Assembly: GCA_902461815.1 (NCBI GenBank)
Contig: CABPZE010000002.1
Coordinates: forward strand, 1 to 64,000
Length of the DNA: 64,000 nt
Reading direction: 5' to 3'
From: CAG-390 sp003523225
GTDB taxonomy: Bacteria > Bacillota > Clostridia > Oscillospirales > CAG-272
Position 1 is the stretch's first letter. Each line of letters opens with the position of its first letter. Both the position numbers and the translations under genes were made by a program. A model generated the notes under the pieces. That model saw nothing but the letters and a program-made list of their open reading frames with translations, searched no databases and was not told the DNA's origin. This document shows positions 35,414 through 44,376 of this stretch, piece by piece.

Positions 35414-36499
35414 TTATTTGCGACGCTTGGTGCAAACCGCAGCTCCGGCAAGGACAACTGCAAGCAGCGCTACGGCAGACGCTGCGAAAGAGCCGCACCC
35501 CTTCTTTTCGGCAGGCGCAGGAGCTGTGGTTACCTCGTCGGCATGAGTGGTAGCTTCGGTTTTTTCCTCGGCGGTAGTTTCGGGAGCGTCGGTAGCGGCA
35601 GGCGATTCCGTTGTAACGACAGGAGCATCGGTAACGGGAGCGGCAGTGGTTTCAGCCGGCTCAGTAGCAGGTGCTCCGGTGGTAACAGGCTCGCGGGAAA
35701 CGGGAGCGTCAAGGCGCACACCGGTCTTATCAAGCAGGATATACTCACCGGTCTTGCCCTGCTGGTCGTCAAGATTGGTAGAATAAATTATCGCGTCGCG
35801 CACGGAGTTATCGTTAACATCGTCGTTGCACTGTATGCCAAAGCCGATGTGCGCACCGGGTGTGCAGACAAGATGTACGATTTCAGTGGGTATCTTGATG
35901 GAAAATTCAATATTATATCCCTTATCGGTCTTGACGGTAACGCATTTTGAAAGGCTGTCAAGCTCATCAAGCACCGCAAGTCCGCCCTTCATCGGCATAA
36001 GCTCATAAAGATTCGAAGCGGTATATCCGTCCGGGTTTGAGATTCTGAACATACCGACACCGGGGTTGCCTATATCGGAATACATACCGGTTTTTTTACC
36101 GGCAAAGCTGCTCCAGTCGGTAAGGATGAGATCAAGCTCAACGCAGTCTGTCTTGTAGTCCTTGAATGCATATGTAACGGGAGTATAGTCTGTGACCTCA
36201 ATAAAGCCGTAAAGACTGGTCTCGTCCCACAGCAGCCAGCATTCAAATGAGGTTTCCTTTCCCTCCGGATAAACAAACGACGGATCTTCGTATGTAGCGT
36301 TGTGAACATAGCTTTTGGTGCTTGAGTTGATGAAGTAGGAATCATCCTTTACCCCGTCAACGACGGCGCTACCATAGTAAATGTCATAAAGAACGCCCAT
36401 GTCCGGCGGAGTGTTTGCTGCGGACGCACCTATCGCAGCGGAAATTGCAACTGATGCCAGCAGTATTGCCGATAAAAATACGCAAATTAGTTTTTTCAT
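35414..36499 (-). CDS. exported CBM9/DOMON-like domain protein with C-terminal anchor
   Basis: 361 residues. A signal peptide (MKKLICVFLSAILLASVA) leads to a domain of about 190 residues with the pattern of family 9-type carbohydrate-binding/DOMON folds (DGVKDDSYF, WDETSLYGFIEVTDYTP, CVELDLILTDWS, NIEFSIKIP, GFGIQCNDDV). A Thr/Pro/Ala/Glu stalk follows (about 265-330), then EKKGCGSF, a hydrophobic helix and TKRRK. It is likely displayed on the surface and may bind a polysaccharide, but ligand residues cannot be verified. Followed 145 bp later by the TAG-containing relative in the same direction. Confidence 0.85.
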   Translation of the reverse strand: MKKLICVFLSAILLASVAISAAIGASAANTPPDMGVLYDIYYGSAVVDGVKDDSYFINSSTKSYVHNATYEDPSFVYPEGKETSFECWLLWDETSLYGFIEVTDYTPVTYAFKDYKTDCVELDLILTDWSSFAGKKTGMYSDIGNPGVGMFRISNPDGYTASNLYELMPMKGGLAVLDELDSLSKCVTVKTDKGYNIEFSIKIPTEIVHLVCTPGAHIGFGIQCNDDVNDNSVRDAIIYSTNLDDQQGKTGEYILLDKTGVRLDAPVSREPVTTGAPATEPAETTAAPVTDAPVVTTESPAATDAPETTAEEKTEATTHADEVTTAPAPAEKKGCGSFAASAVALLAVVLAGAAVCTKRRK

Positions 36500-36977
36500 T
36501 CTTCAAGTGTCCTTTCTTAGCTTTTTCAGATAAATATATCATCTGCCGCTCCGCGGCGGATAAACACTGAAACAAAAAGCGTCAGCTATGACCGCATACG
36601 GATGCTCGCCCGGATCTCTCCGCAATAGCTATTATATTCATTTCCGACTTCTGACGTATCCTGCACTCTATGTAAGCTATTATACCATGAACTCACCAAT
36701 ACTGTCAAGTATAATAAGCCTTTTCAGCGAAGTACATTTTCATTCCCGATCATTTTTTACCATATGATGATAAAGCGTGATGTTCTTATCGGAAAAATCA
36801 TAATTCAGTCTGTTTATATAATGCGGAATTGCTCCGCGGTAGACAAATAATTAACGCCGACATATTCTTTAGATCTGTCGGCGTTTGCTATTCGACAAAT
36901 CGGAATTTATCGAATTACTGCCAAAAACCTTCTGAGATGTACAGTTCAAACATATAGCTGTTTTCTAAGAGCAGTAT
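36500..36977. other. gene-free stretch at the host/accessory boundary
   Basis: Contains the promoter region of the exported-protein gene and a perfect 10-bp hairpin at 36853-36862/36876-36885. The left edge of the accessory DNA probably falls in 36.7-37.3 kb, because the next genes are small mobile-type genes. I could not find a copy of the rlmD core motif here. Confidence 0.4.
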
Positions 36978-37178
36978 TTAGAACCAATATTCATTCATTT
37001 CCTTCAAAAAATCTTCCGTGATAGGATAACCAGAACTTTCGCCAATGACAGCATCTATACCACAGTGAGGACATAATGCGGTCGGACCGTTTTTATCTTT
37101 TATCCAATCCTTTATTTCTTTTGGTGGAAAAATATGCAAACAATAAAAGCATCCACAAAGGGTATCTTTTCTAAGCAT
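36978..37178 (-). CDS. small zinc-ribbon-like cytoplasmic protein
   Basis: 66 residues (MLRKDTLCGCFYCLHIFPPK). Two Cys pairs, CGCFYC and CPHCGID, could hold one zinc. The end PITEDFLKEMNEYWF is a pattern I have seen in small cytoplasmic proteins of Firmicutes with no known role. The frame has a convincing amino-acid composition, but no clear RBS was identified. Confidence 0.65.
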   Translation of the reverse strand: MLRKDTLCGCFYCLHIFPPKEIKDWIKDKNGPTALCPHCGIDAVIGESSGYPITEDFLKEMNEYWF

Positions 37179-37189
37179 TTTCTTATTGC

Positions 37190-37277
37190 TGGTACGATCA
37201 AGACTAATGTGGATATGCTACTCCGCATAGGAGATGAGCAGGAACAAACACAGCAACGATTTTCTCAGCGCGAATAA
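37190..37277 (+). other. C-terminal fragment of an unidentified gene
   Basis: The frame NVDMLLRIGDEQEQTQQRFS ends in TAA at about 37275, followed by a terminator. No start is present, so it is probably a truncated tail of a mobile-element gene. Confidence 0.35.
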
Positions 37278-37283
37278 ATCTAA

Positions 37284-37319
37284 CGGGTCTGACAGTTCAT
37301 ACTTGTCAGGCCCGCTTTT
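37284..37319 (+). terminator. terminator after the truncated frame
   Basis: An 11-bp stem with one G-T pair (37284-37294 with 37304-37314), followed by CTTTT. Confidence 0.8.
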
Positions 37320-37392
37320 ATATGCGTAGACTGTGGATAAAATGGACAGTCCAAGAAGTTGGAACTTTTTTGTTAATCCTTGCATTGATAAA

Positions 37393-37421
37393 TTGAAAAG
37401 TTCGACTTTTTCTGCTATAAT
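37393..37421 (+). promoter_or_regulatory. promoter and candidate operator of the HTH gene
   Basis: TTGAAA (37393-37398), 17 bp, TATAAT (37416-37421). Between the boxes AAAAGT-TCG-ACTTTT (37396-37410) is a palindrome that could be an operator for the small HTH regulator encoded next. Confidence 0.7.
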
Positions 37422-37473
37422 ATAATCTGAGTCCTTATATTAGCTCACAGTTGTGAAAGCGAGAGGTGCTTAT

Positions 37474-37683
37474 ATGAAGATCAGTTATAAAAAACTATTG
37501 ATGCTTCTTATTCAGAAAGACATCACAAAGGTTAGGATGAAAAGAGATTTGGGGCTTGCTGCTGGTACGATGAGCAAGCTCAACAAAGGTGAAGATGTAG
37601 CTCTTTCTGTCCTTCTGCGCATTTGTGATTATCTGGATTGTGACATCGGAGATATTTGCCAAGCTGTGCGAGCGGGAAACTGA
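37474..37683 (+). CDS. small Cro/CI-type HTH regulator
   Basis: 69 residues from ATG 37474 (GAGAGGTGC upstream). The whole protein is one HTH: MKISYKKLLMLLIQKDITK, MKRDLGLAAGTMSKLNKGED, and a C-terminal LLRICDYLDCDIGDICQAVR. A close relative is encoded at 58057-58278 at the other end of the accessory DNA. It precedes the chimeric helicase by about 75 bp and likely controls the cluster or itself through the palindrome in its promoter. Confidence 0.85.
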   Translation: MKISYKKLLMLLIQKDITKVRMKRDLGLAAGTMSKLNKGEDVALSVLLRICDYLDCDIGDICQAVRAGN

Positions 37684-37757
37684 GTCCGGTTTTTCGTACA
37701 GCCATTATGCTATAATTTGGGATTGGAGACGGTTGTGCGTCTCAACGAGGTGATGAA

Positions 37758-40700
37758 ATGCAGATTATTGATAACATAAACAAGACCGTCAAGGACGATC
37801 TGCAAGCGGGTATTCATAAAGGCAGCAAGATGTCCGTTGCCGCCGCTTGCTTTTCAATCTATGCGTATCAGGAACTCAAAAAGCAGCTTGAGGGTATTGA
37901 CGAGCTACGTTTCATTTTCACCTCGCCAACATTTGTAACCGAGAAGACGTCAAAGGCGCAGCGGGAGTTTTATATTCCTCGCATTTCAAGAGAAAGCAGT
38001 CTGTATGGCACTGAGTTTGAAGTAAAACTCCGCAATGAGCTGACCCAAAAAGCGATTGCAAAAGAGTGCGCGGACTGGATCAGACGCAAGGCGGTTTTCA
38101 AATCAAACGTCACACAGGAGCAAATGATGGGCTTCATGACGGTCGATGAAAGCTCCTATATGCCGATCAATGGATTCACCACTGTCGATCTTGGCTGTGA
38201 GCGCGGCAACAACGCCTATTATCCAGTGCAGAAGACTGAGAGCTTTGAGAACGCCAACTACTTTCTGGGACTTTTTGAACAACTCTGGAATGACAAGAAA
38301 AAGCTGCAAGAAGTCACGGATATTGTGATTGAGAATATCTCCGCCGCGTATCGTGAGAACGCACCGGAGTATATCTATTTTGTCGCGCTCTATAACATCT
38401 TCAAAGAGTTCCTTGATGATGTTTCGGAGGACGAGCTGCCCAATGAAGCAACGGGCTTCAAGGAAAGCAAAATATGGGGAATGCTCTACAACTTCCAGCG
38501 GGACGCTGTTCTTGCCATCATTAGTAAACTTGAGAAATTCAACGGCTGTATTCTGGCGGACAGCGTTGGTCTGGGTAAGACCTTCACTGCGCTCGCGGTC
38601 ATTAAGTATTATGAGAACCGCAACAAATCCGTTCTTGTTCTATGCCCGAAAAAGTTGTCTGAGAACTGGAATACATACAAAGGCAACTATATCAACAATC
38701 CCATTGCAGCAGACCGACTGCGCTATGATGTCCTTTATCATACGGACCTTTCCCGCGAGCATGGGCAGTCAAACGGAATTGACCTTGACCGCTTGAATTG
38801 GGGTAACTATGACCTTGTTGTTATTGATGAAAGTCACAACTTCCGTAACGGCGGTGAGGTGTCCGGCGAGGATGCAAAAGAAAACCGTTACCTGAAACTG
38901 CTCAACAAAGTCGTTCGCGCAGGTGTAAAAACCAAGGTGCTGATGCTTTCCGCAACGCCTGTTAATAACAAGTTTATTGACCTCAAGAATCAGCTTGCAC
39001 TTGCCTATGAGGGCGACGCTTCGCAGATAAACAAAAAACTTGATACAACGAAAAGCATTGATGAAATTTTCCGTCAGGCACAGAAGGCTTTCAACGCATG
39101 GAGTAAGCTCCCTGCCGATGAACGCACAACGGACGAGCTTCTGCGGACTCTGGATTTTGATTTCTTTGAACTTCTGGACAGTGTGACGATTGCCCGTTCG
39201 AGAAAACACATCGAAAAGTATTACAATACCTCCGACATTGGGAAATTTCCGGAGCGTCTGCCGCCGATTTCACTGCGCCCCTGCCTGACCGACTTGAACG
39301 ATGCGATCAACTATAACGACATTTACAGTCTGCTCATGTCACTGAGCTTGACAATCTATACGCCTTCGAATTACATCATGCCGTCGAAGCTGGCAAAGTA
39401 TGTGGACGCGGTGCAGCTCAAGGGCGAGAACATGGTCAAGCTGCCTGTGATCGTCTACAACCGGGACAGTCAATCCGATGTGCTGATTGACGCGATTGAT
39501 CTGCGGAATAAGCTGGAAGAACTTGCCTGTGCGGAATATACAAAAACAGGTAAGTATATTCGCCCCATCGCCTTGTTCCAGGCACAACCAAAAGGCAAGG
39601 AGGACGCTACCACCTTTGAAAAACTGCGGGACAAGCTGGTGGACGCTGGCATCCCGGCAGAGCAGATCGCCATTCGTACCGCCGATGTAAATGAACTGAA
39701 AAATGTGGATTTGATGTCTCCCGATTGTCCTGTTCGCTATATCATCACGGTCAACGCCTTGAAAGAGGGCTGGGACTGCCCCTTTGCCTATATTCTTGCC
39801 TCTCTTGCCAACAAGACCAGCCAGGTGGATGTGGAGCAGATTTTGGGGCGCATTCTCCGTCTGCCCCATACACGCCAGCACACACAATCGGCTTTGAATA
39901 TGTCCTATGTGCTGACTTCCTCCAACGATTTTAACGCTACCGTGCAGCACATCATCAAGGGATTGAACAGTGCAGGATTCAGCGACAAGGATTATCGTCT
40001 GGCCGAACCTGTGAAGCCCCAGGTCTCGGAGCAGCCCCCAGTACAGATCGACATTACCGAACTGCAAGGAGTTTCCGATACGGAAGCCCCTTTGGAAACG
40101 GAACAGGACGATTTTGCAGGGCTGGATGGGAAATCCATCGGGGCAGAACTGGAACGCCGCCGGGAACAGGAAAAATCCTCAGAAATTACCCCCAAAGCCG
40201 ACAGTATGCTGGATGATGCCGCCAAAGCCGGTGAAGCGTACAACAACGCCGTAAAACAGGGGCAGGATGATCCGCAGATTCAGAATCTTCCTTGGGAGGT
40301 GCGGGAACAAGTGGCTACTTTCCGTGTTCGTCCTCAATTCCAAAGTGACCTTGAAACTCTTGTGATCCCTCAATTTTTCCAGGTGATCCCCGATACCCTG
40401 TTTACGGAAGGTACGCTGGAACTGCTGGAAAAAGAACAGCTCGCCGAAGGCTTCACGCTGAAAGGTAAGGCATACGACATTGATTTTGCCGCAGCTGATG
40501 ATGAGATTGCCGAGGTCGATGTGCGGGCAAATGAGGGCGGATTGCCCAAGGTGTTCAAAATGACCAGCGCAGAGCAGCGGTATTTCAAGGAATACTTCAA
40601 CAGTCTGCCGCCGGAGAGTCGTGTGCGCCAATGCAAGGATATGATGTTCAATCAACTCAATAAGCTGAACATGGTGGACGCTGCCGAACTGAAATCCTAC

Positions 40701-41294
40701 ATAAACCGCATCGTGGATGATATGGACAAGGCACAGATCGCCGCTATGGAGAAGGCTCCGCTGGGATATGCCAAGAAAATCAAGGAAAAGATTGAATCCC
40801 TGCTGGATGCACATTATCGGGAAACTTTTGCAAAATGGCTGGAAACCGAACGCATCGTATGCCAGCCGTCCTATCGGCTGCCGTCAGTTATCCATCCCAC
40901 GACCAGCACAGACATATACGGCGGTTCTTTGTATGAAGCCGAGGATGGCGACATCAACAAGCTGGAACAGGATTTGATTATGGAGTTGACCGCCCTTCCG
41001 AATGTTCGCTGGTGGCACCGCAATCTCTCCCGGCATGGATTTGCCATCAACGGCTATATTAAGCACTACCCGGACATTATGATTATGACCCAGAGCGGCA
41101 AGGTAATCTTTGCAGAAACCAAGGGCGAGCATCTGAAAAACGATGACAGCCGGGAAAAGATTGAATTGGGACGCGCATGGCGGACTGCCGCCGGGAGCCA
41201 GTACCGTTATTACATGGTGTTCAGGGATGGAGAAAATCTCCTACCGGGAGCTGTCAGCATGAGCCAGTTTGTGGAGACGATAAAGGCACTGTAA
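37758..41294 (+). CDS. chimeric SNF2-like helicase / type III restriction Res protein with PD-(D/E)xK nuclease
   Basis: 1178 residues in one frame. Residues 1-250 look like the degenerate PLD-type domain found ahead of SNF2 helicases. Residues 250-545 are the first helicase lobe: GCILADSVGLGKTFTALAV (Walker A), VVIDESHNFRN (Walker B), LMLSATPVNN (motif III). At about residue 546 (nt 39400) similarity changes to the second lobe of type III restriction Res subunits: RPIALFQAQPKG, YIITVNALKEGWDCPFAY, VDVEQILGRILRLPHT. The C-terminal nuclease shows HYPDIMIMTQSGKVIFAETK (PD...ExK). No methylase gene is nearby. ATP-dependent DNA translocation with cleavage is plausible; activity of a hybrid motor is uncertain. 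Confidence 0.85.
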   Translation: MQIIDNINKTVKDDLQAGIHKGSKMSVAAACFSIYAYQELKKQLEGIDELRFIFTSPTFVTEKTSKAQREFYIPRISRESSLYGTEFEVKLRNELTQKAIAKECADWIRRKAVFKSNVTQEQMMGFMTVDESSYMPINGFTTVDLGCERGNNAYYPVQKTESFENANYFLGLFEQLWNDKKKLQEVTDIVIENISAAYRENAPEYIYFVALYNIFKEFLDDVSEDELPNEATGFKESKIWGMLYNFQRDAVLAIISKLEKFNGCILADSVGLGKTFTALAVIKYYENRNKSVLVLCPKKLSENWNTYKGNYINNPIAADRLRYDVLYHTDLSREHGQSNGIDLDRLNWGNYDLVVIDESHNFRNGGEVSGEDAKENRYLKLLNKVVRAGVKTKVLMLSATPVNNKFIDLKNQLALAYEGDASQINKKLDTTKSIDEIFRQAQKAFNAWSKLPADERTTDELLRTLDFDFFELLDSVTIARSRKHIEKYYNTSDIGKFPERLPPISLRPCLTDLNDAINYNDIYSLLMSLSLTIYTPSNYIMPSKLAKYVDAVQLKGENMVKLPVIVYNRDSQSDVLIDAIDLRNKLEELACAEYTKTGKYIRPIALFQAQPKGKEDATTFEKLRDKLVDAGIPAEQIAIRTADVNELKNVDLMSPDCPVRYIITVNALKEGWDCPFAYILASLANKTSQVDVEQILGRILRLPHTRQHTQSALNMSYVLTSSNDFNATVQHIIKGLNSAGFSDKDYRLAEPVKPQVSEQPPVQIDITELQGVSDTEAPLETEQDDFAGLDGKSIGAELERRREQEKSSEITPKADSMLDDAAKAGEAYNNAVKQGQDDPQIQNLPWEVREQVATFRVRPQFQSDLETLVIPQFFQVIPDTLFTEGTLELLEKEQLAEGFTLKGKAYDIDFAAADDEIAEVDVRANEGGLPKVFKMTSAEQRYFKEYFNSLPPESRVRQCKDMMFNQLNKLNMVDAAELKSYINRIVDDMDKAQIAAMEKAPLGYAKKIKEKIESLLDAHYRETFAKWLETERIVCQPSYRLPSVIHPTTSTDIYGGSLYEAEDGDINKLEQDLIMELTALPNVRWWHRNLSRHGFAINGYIKHYPDIMIMTQSGKVIFAETKGEHLKNDDSREKIELGRAWRTAAGSQYRYYMVFRDGENLLPGAVSMSQFVETIKAL

Positions 41295-41312
41295 GAGGAG
41301 GTGGTTCCACCT

Positions 41313-42497
41313 ATGTATATATATGCTCGCATAAATAAAGACACTTTGCGCTTTATACGAGAGAAGAAAGCCATATCTTTTGACTATGTAACACGGATTA
41401 CAAAGTTCAAGGAAGAAAAAATTGTTCTGTGGGAAAATAATGAATCAGGGAAGCTTCCCACAATAAATCAGGCAAAATCCATCGCAAAATGTTACCGTAT
41501 TCCGTTTGCCGGACTGTATATGAATGCAAGTGACATTAATGTAAAGCACTTGCCTCAAATGCGAAATCTCCGTACTTTGCCCGACGCAGTTGTTGATAAC
41601 AGCGCATTGAATCTTGCTATTTTCGATATTCTTTCTGCTCGCGATTTGCTTCTGGAATCCAGGCAAGCTTTGAAAGAGCGCACAGTGAAATTTGGTATGT
41701 CCATAAATTGTCCAGATGATAATGTTATCCATTGGGCACGAGAAATCAGAAATAGTCTTGGTATTGATTCAAATGTGCAATATAAATGCCAGAGCACAAG
41801 GCAGTTCTATTTATACATTCGCAATGTTGTCGAGAATGCCGGTGTATTTGTGCATTGCTTTACCGGCGTAGATACTGAGGTTGCCCGTGGATTTGCCATA
41901 TACGACACCACAATGCCAATTATCGGGCTTAATAATGATGATCGATACCCGGCTAAAACATTTTCGATTATTCATGAACTTGTCCACCTGATTAAGCGAA
42001 GTTCGGTTATCTGTAATGACATGATTGACTCATTTTCCGCACAGGCGGAGGAAGTCTTTTGCAACGCGGTTGCTGGAGAAGTTCTTGTACCCCGGGTAAA
42101 TCTGAACAAACAGCTTGGCAGCTATACGCAATCAGAAATAGATTTGGACGTTGTTTCATCACTAGCGGATAAGTTTTCAGTAAGTAAGGAAGTTATTTGT
42201 CGCCGTTTACTGGATTCTGGGAAAATTGGACAACCTAAGTATGCGATGCTGATAGCCGCAATAAGATCACAGTTTGAAAACGAGCGAAAGGCTGCACAGG
42301 AATATAGAAAGCTAACTGGTAAAGGTATTCCTAGGAATATTCCGCGTGAGGCTATTGACCAGAATAGCCCTGCATTATGCCGGGCATTCTTTCATGGTTA
42401 TCGAGAGGGTTACTTTGACAAGCAGGATATATCTCGCTATCTCGGCGTAAAACAGAACCATATAGAAAAATTTATGTGGGAGGTATCGAAATGGTGA
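41313..42497 (+). CDS. HTH plus ImmA/IrrE-type metallopeptidase
   Basis: 394 residues from ATG 41313, AGGAGG 12 bp upstream. An N-terminal HTH-like region (about 10-70: ISFDYVTRITKFKEEKIVLW, LPTINQAKSIAKCYRIPF) precedes the COG2856 peptidase domain with TFSIIHELVHLIKRSS (HExxH) and an SAQAEEVFCNAVAGEVLVP helix that supplies the third ligand. ImmA of ICEBs1 cuts its repressor after DNA damage; IrrE-like proteins cut DdrO. Here it lies 18 bp after the helicase and overlaps the PIN gene, so it probably regulates or activates this cluster by cleaving a repressor or partner. The target is unknown. Confidence 0.9.
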   Translation: MYIYARINKDTLRFIREKKAISFDYVTRITKFKEEKIVLWENNESGKLPTINQAKSIAKCYRIPFAGLYMNASDINVKHLPQMRNLRTLPDAVVDNSALNLAIFDILSARDLLLESRQALKERTVKFGMSINCPDDNVIHWAREIRNSLGIDSNVQYKCQSTRQFYLYIRNVVENAGVFVHCFTGVDTEVARGFAIYDTTMPIIGLNNDDRYPAKTFSIIHELVHLIKRSSVICNDMIDSFSAQAEEVFCNAVAGEVLVPRVNLNKQLGSYTQSEIDLDVVSSLADKFSVSKEVICRRLLDSGKIGQPKYAMLIAAIRSQFENERKAAQEYRKLTGKGIPRNIPREAIDQNSPALCRAFFHGYREGYFDKQDISRYLGVKQNHIEKFMWEVSKW

Positions 42498-42961
42498 ATC
42501 ATGATTCTGAACCCAAATATATCATAGACACATCTTCGATCCTTTCACAAAAAGATGATGAACCACATCGGAGAAGCATCAATAAGACACTTTGGCATCA
42601 CATGGACGAGCTAATTGAGCAAAAGCGCATAGTAACCTGCTCGGAAATAATTGAAGAAGTGAATGATGACGATTTAAAAAAATGGTACATAGGGTTACAT
42701 GGCGTGGTGCTGCCCATTGATGATGATATTCAGGATAACGTCAAAAAGGTCGTTACATCTAATCCACAACTTATCGATTTCAAGCAAGTCAAATCATCGG
42801 GAGATGCCTTCTTAATTGCCACAGCCATGAAGTATGGACTAACAGTAATCACCGAAGAGAATAAAAAAGGTGAAAAGAAAATACCGTATGTCTGCAAAAG
42901 CTTGAATGTTCCGTGCATTGACATTTTGGGCTTATGCGAACGTGAGGGATGGCAATTTTGA
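42491..42961 (+). CDS. DUF4411-type PIN-domain protein
   Basis: 156 residues from ATG 42491 (GGGAGGTATCGAA upstream); it overlaps the ImmA/IrrE stop. PIN-like acidic residues: YIIDTSSILS (about 13-22), a central Glu in SEIIEEVND, and SGDAFLIATAMKYG with the later Asp, then TVITEEN. DUF4411 proteins are typically the second gene after a COG2856 peptidase and are regarded as toxin-antitoxin-like PIN nucleases. The nuclease substrate is unknown. Together with the helicase and peptidase it forms a four-gene unit headed by the HTH regulator. Confidence 0.88.
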   Translation: MVNHDSEPKYIIDTSSILSQKDDEPHRRSINKTLWHHMDELIEQKRIVTCSEIIEEVNDDDLKKWYIGLHGVVLPIDDDIQDNVKKVVTSNPQLIDFKQVKSSGDAFLIATAMKYGLTVITEENKKGEKKIPYVCKSLNVPCIDILGLCEREGWQF

Positions 42962-43108
42962 AGCGACTGAATATTGATTTCAGGGCGGCAGGGCATTCTG
43001 CCGCCCTCTATTTATGTTGGCAGCCCGATTTTTCGGTATGTCATAGAAATATTGGAAGATAAGGTGGTGATTCCGTGAAAAGTCAAAATTTACTGAAAAG
43101 GAGGTGGT

Positions 43109-43177
43109 ATGCCCATGCAGCGCAAAAGAATAGTTGCGTTCTCGGTGCAGGAGGCAGGATATGGCAAAACCGCTTGA
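43109..43177 (+). CDS. short leader peptide overlapping a recombinase start
   Basis: 22 codons (MPMQRKRIVAFSVQEAGYGK, then TA). The strong AAAAGGAGGTGGT site directly precedes its ATG, and its stop lies 14 bp inside the recombinase gene, whose own start has a weaker AGGAGGCAGGAT inside this frame. Translational coupling is likely. It could alternatively be the vestige of an upstream gene. Confidence 0.45.
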   Translation: MPMQRKRIVAFSVQEAGYGKTA

Positions 43178-44363
43178 TCCCAAAGCGATAGAGGCCGAGC
43201 GGCAGACCAGCAGCCGAGCTGAGCGCAGAGAACAAAAACGTCGCCAGATGCAGGACGAAATTTCCTATAATCAGCGCGGAAATGGTGTCATTGTCATCCC
43301 GCCGCAAAAAAGGCGAGAAATTGCAGCGGAACCCCCCAAACTCCGCGTTGCGGCATATTGCCGCGTCAGCACGCAGGAGGAACAACAGATCGGCAGTTTC
43401 GATATGCAGATTCATCATTTTACCAAGAGAATTGAAGCCAATCCGCAATGGCAACTGGTTGAAATCTATCAAGATGAAGGGATAAGTGCAACTACCGTAG
43501 AAAAGCGTCTGGGCTTTCAGAAAATGATTACCGACGCGGTGGACGGAAAAATTGACTTGATCCTCACGAAAAGCATCAGCCGTTTTGGTAGAAATATCGT
43601 GGATATTCTGGATAATCTGCGAACGCTTTCCGCACTGAATCCCCCTGTTTCCGTTGAGTTTGAGACCGAGGGAATTACCTATACCGGTGATGGACGGAAT
43701 AACCTCCTGATCTCACTATTGGCTGCTCTGGCTGAAATGGAATCCCAACAAAAGAGTGAGGCCATTAAAGCAGGTATTCGCTGGCGTATGGCGGAGGGCA
43801 TTTACAAGTTCTCTGTGCAGAACACGTTGGGCTTCTACCGTGACCACTTTGGGCGGTTGGTTATCGAACCTACCGAGGCACGAATTGTCGAGTATATCTA
43901 CGAAAGCTGCTTGGAGGGCGCAACGCCAGCGGAAATAGCTGCTGCCCTGACAGAGCAGGGGATCAAATCTCCCATGGGTAATGACCTCTGGTCTGCCGGT
44001 ACTGTCCGCAGCATCCTCCGAAATGAGAAATACTGCGGTGATGCCTTGATGCAGAAAACCTATACCAAAGATTTCCGCACACACAAGTCGGTTAAAAACA
44101 CGGACTTGAATATGTATTTCAAGGAAAACCATCACACAGCGATTATCAAAAAAGAGGATTGGATAACAGTACAGAAACTGCTGTCAGAGCGGCACAGCAC
44201 GGCAAAACGAGCTGCATTGCGTCGCCTGAGCAATCACTTCGTCGCATACCGCGTGAAAGATGGGCTTTTCAAGGGCTATCTGATCATGGACTCCCGATGG
44301 TCTTTTATGGAACGTCAGGAGTTTATGAAAATCGTGGATGAGGCGCAAAACACAATGAAATGA
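43161..44363 (+). CDS. serine recombinase
   Basis: 400 residues. After a charged N-terminal extension of about 60 residues comes the resolvase domain: VAAYCRVSTQEEQQIGSF (Ser nucleophile in CRVS), YQDEGISATTVEKRLGF and TKSISRFGRNIVD. The recombinase domain (about 200-310) has KFSVQNTLGFYRD and SAGTVRSILRNEKYCGDA. It lacks the zinc ribbon and coiled coil of full-size large serine recombinases (500-600 residues), so it is a shorter type. A conserved hypothetical gene follows 13 bp later. It may have carried the adjacent helicase/peptidase/PIN cluster. Confidence 0.9.
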   Translation: MAKPLDPKAIEAERQTSSRAERREQKRRQMQDEISYNQRGNGVIVIPPQKRREIAAEPPKLRVAAYCRVSTQEEQQIGSFDMQIHHFTKRIEANPQWQLVEIYQDEGISATTVEKRLGFQKMITDAVDGKIDLILTKSISRFGRNIVDILDNLRTLSALNPPVSVEFETEGITYTGDGRNNLLISLLAALAEMESQQKSEAIKAGIRWRMAEGIYKFSVQNTLGFYRDHFGRLVIEPTEARIVEYIYESCLEGATPAEIAAALTEQGIKSPMGNDLWSAGTVRSILRNEKYCGDALMQKTYTKDFRTHKSVKNTDLNMYFKENHHTAIIKKEDWITVQKLLSERHSTAKRAALRRLSNHFVAYRVKDGLFKGYLIMDSRWSFMERQEFMKIVDEAQNTMK

Positions 44364-44376
44364 AAGGATTTTTACT

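Noticed and set aside
36978..37320. Left att copy for the rlmD element
   Set aside because: NVDMLLRIGDEQ superficially resembles the core, but it is on the opposite strand and the codons do not match the H-V-E-T-V-x-L-L-S core.
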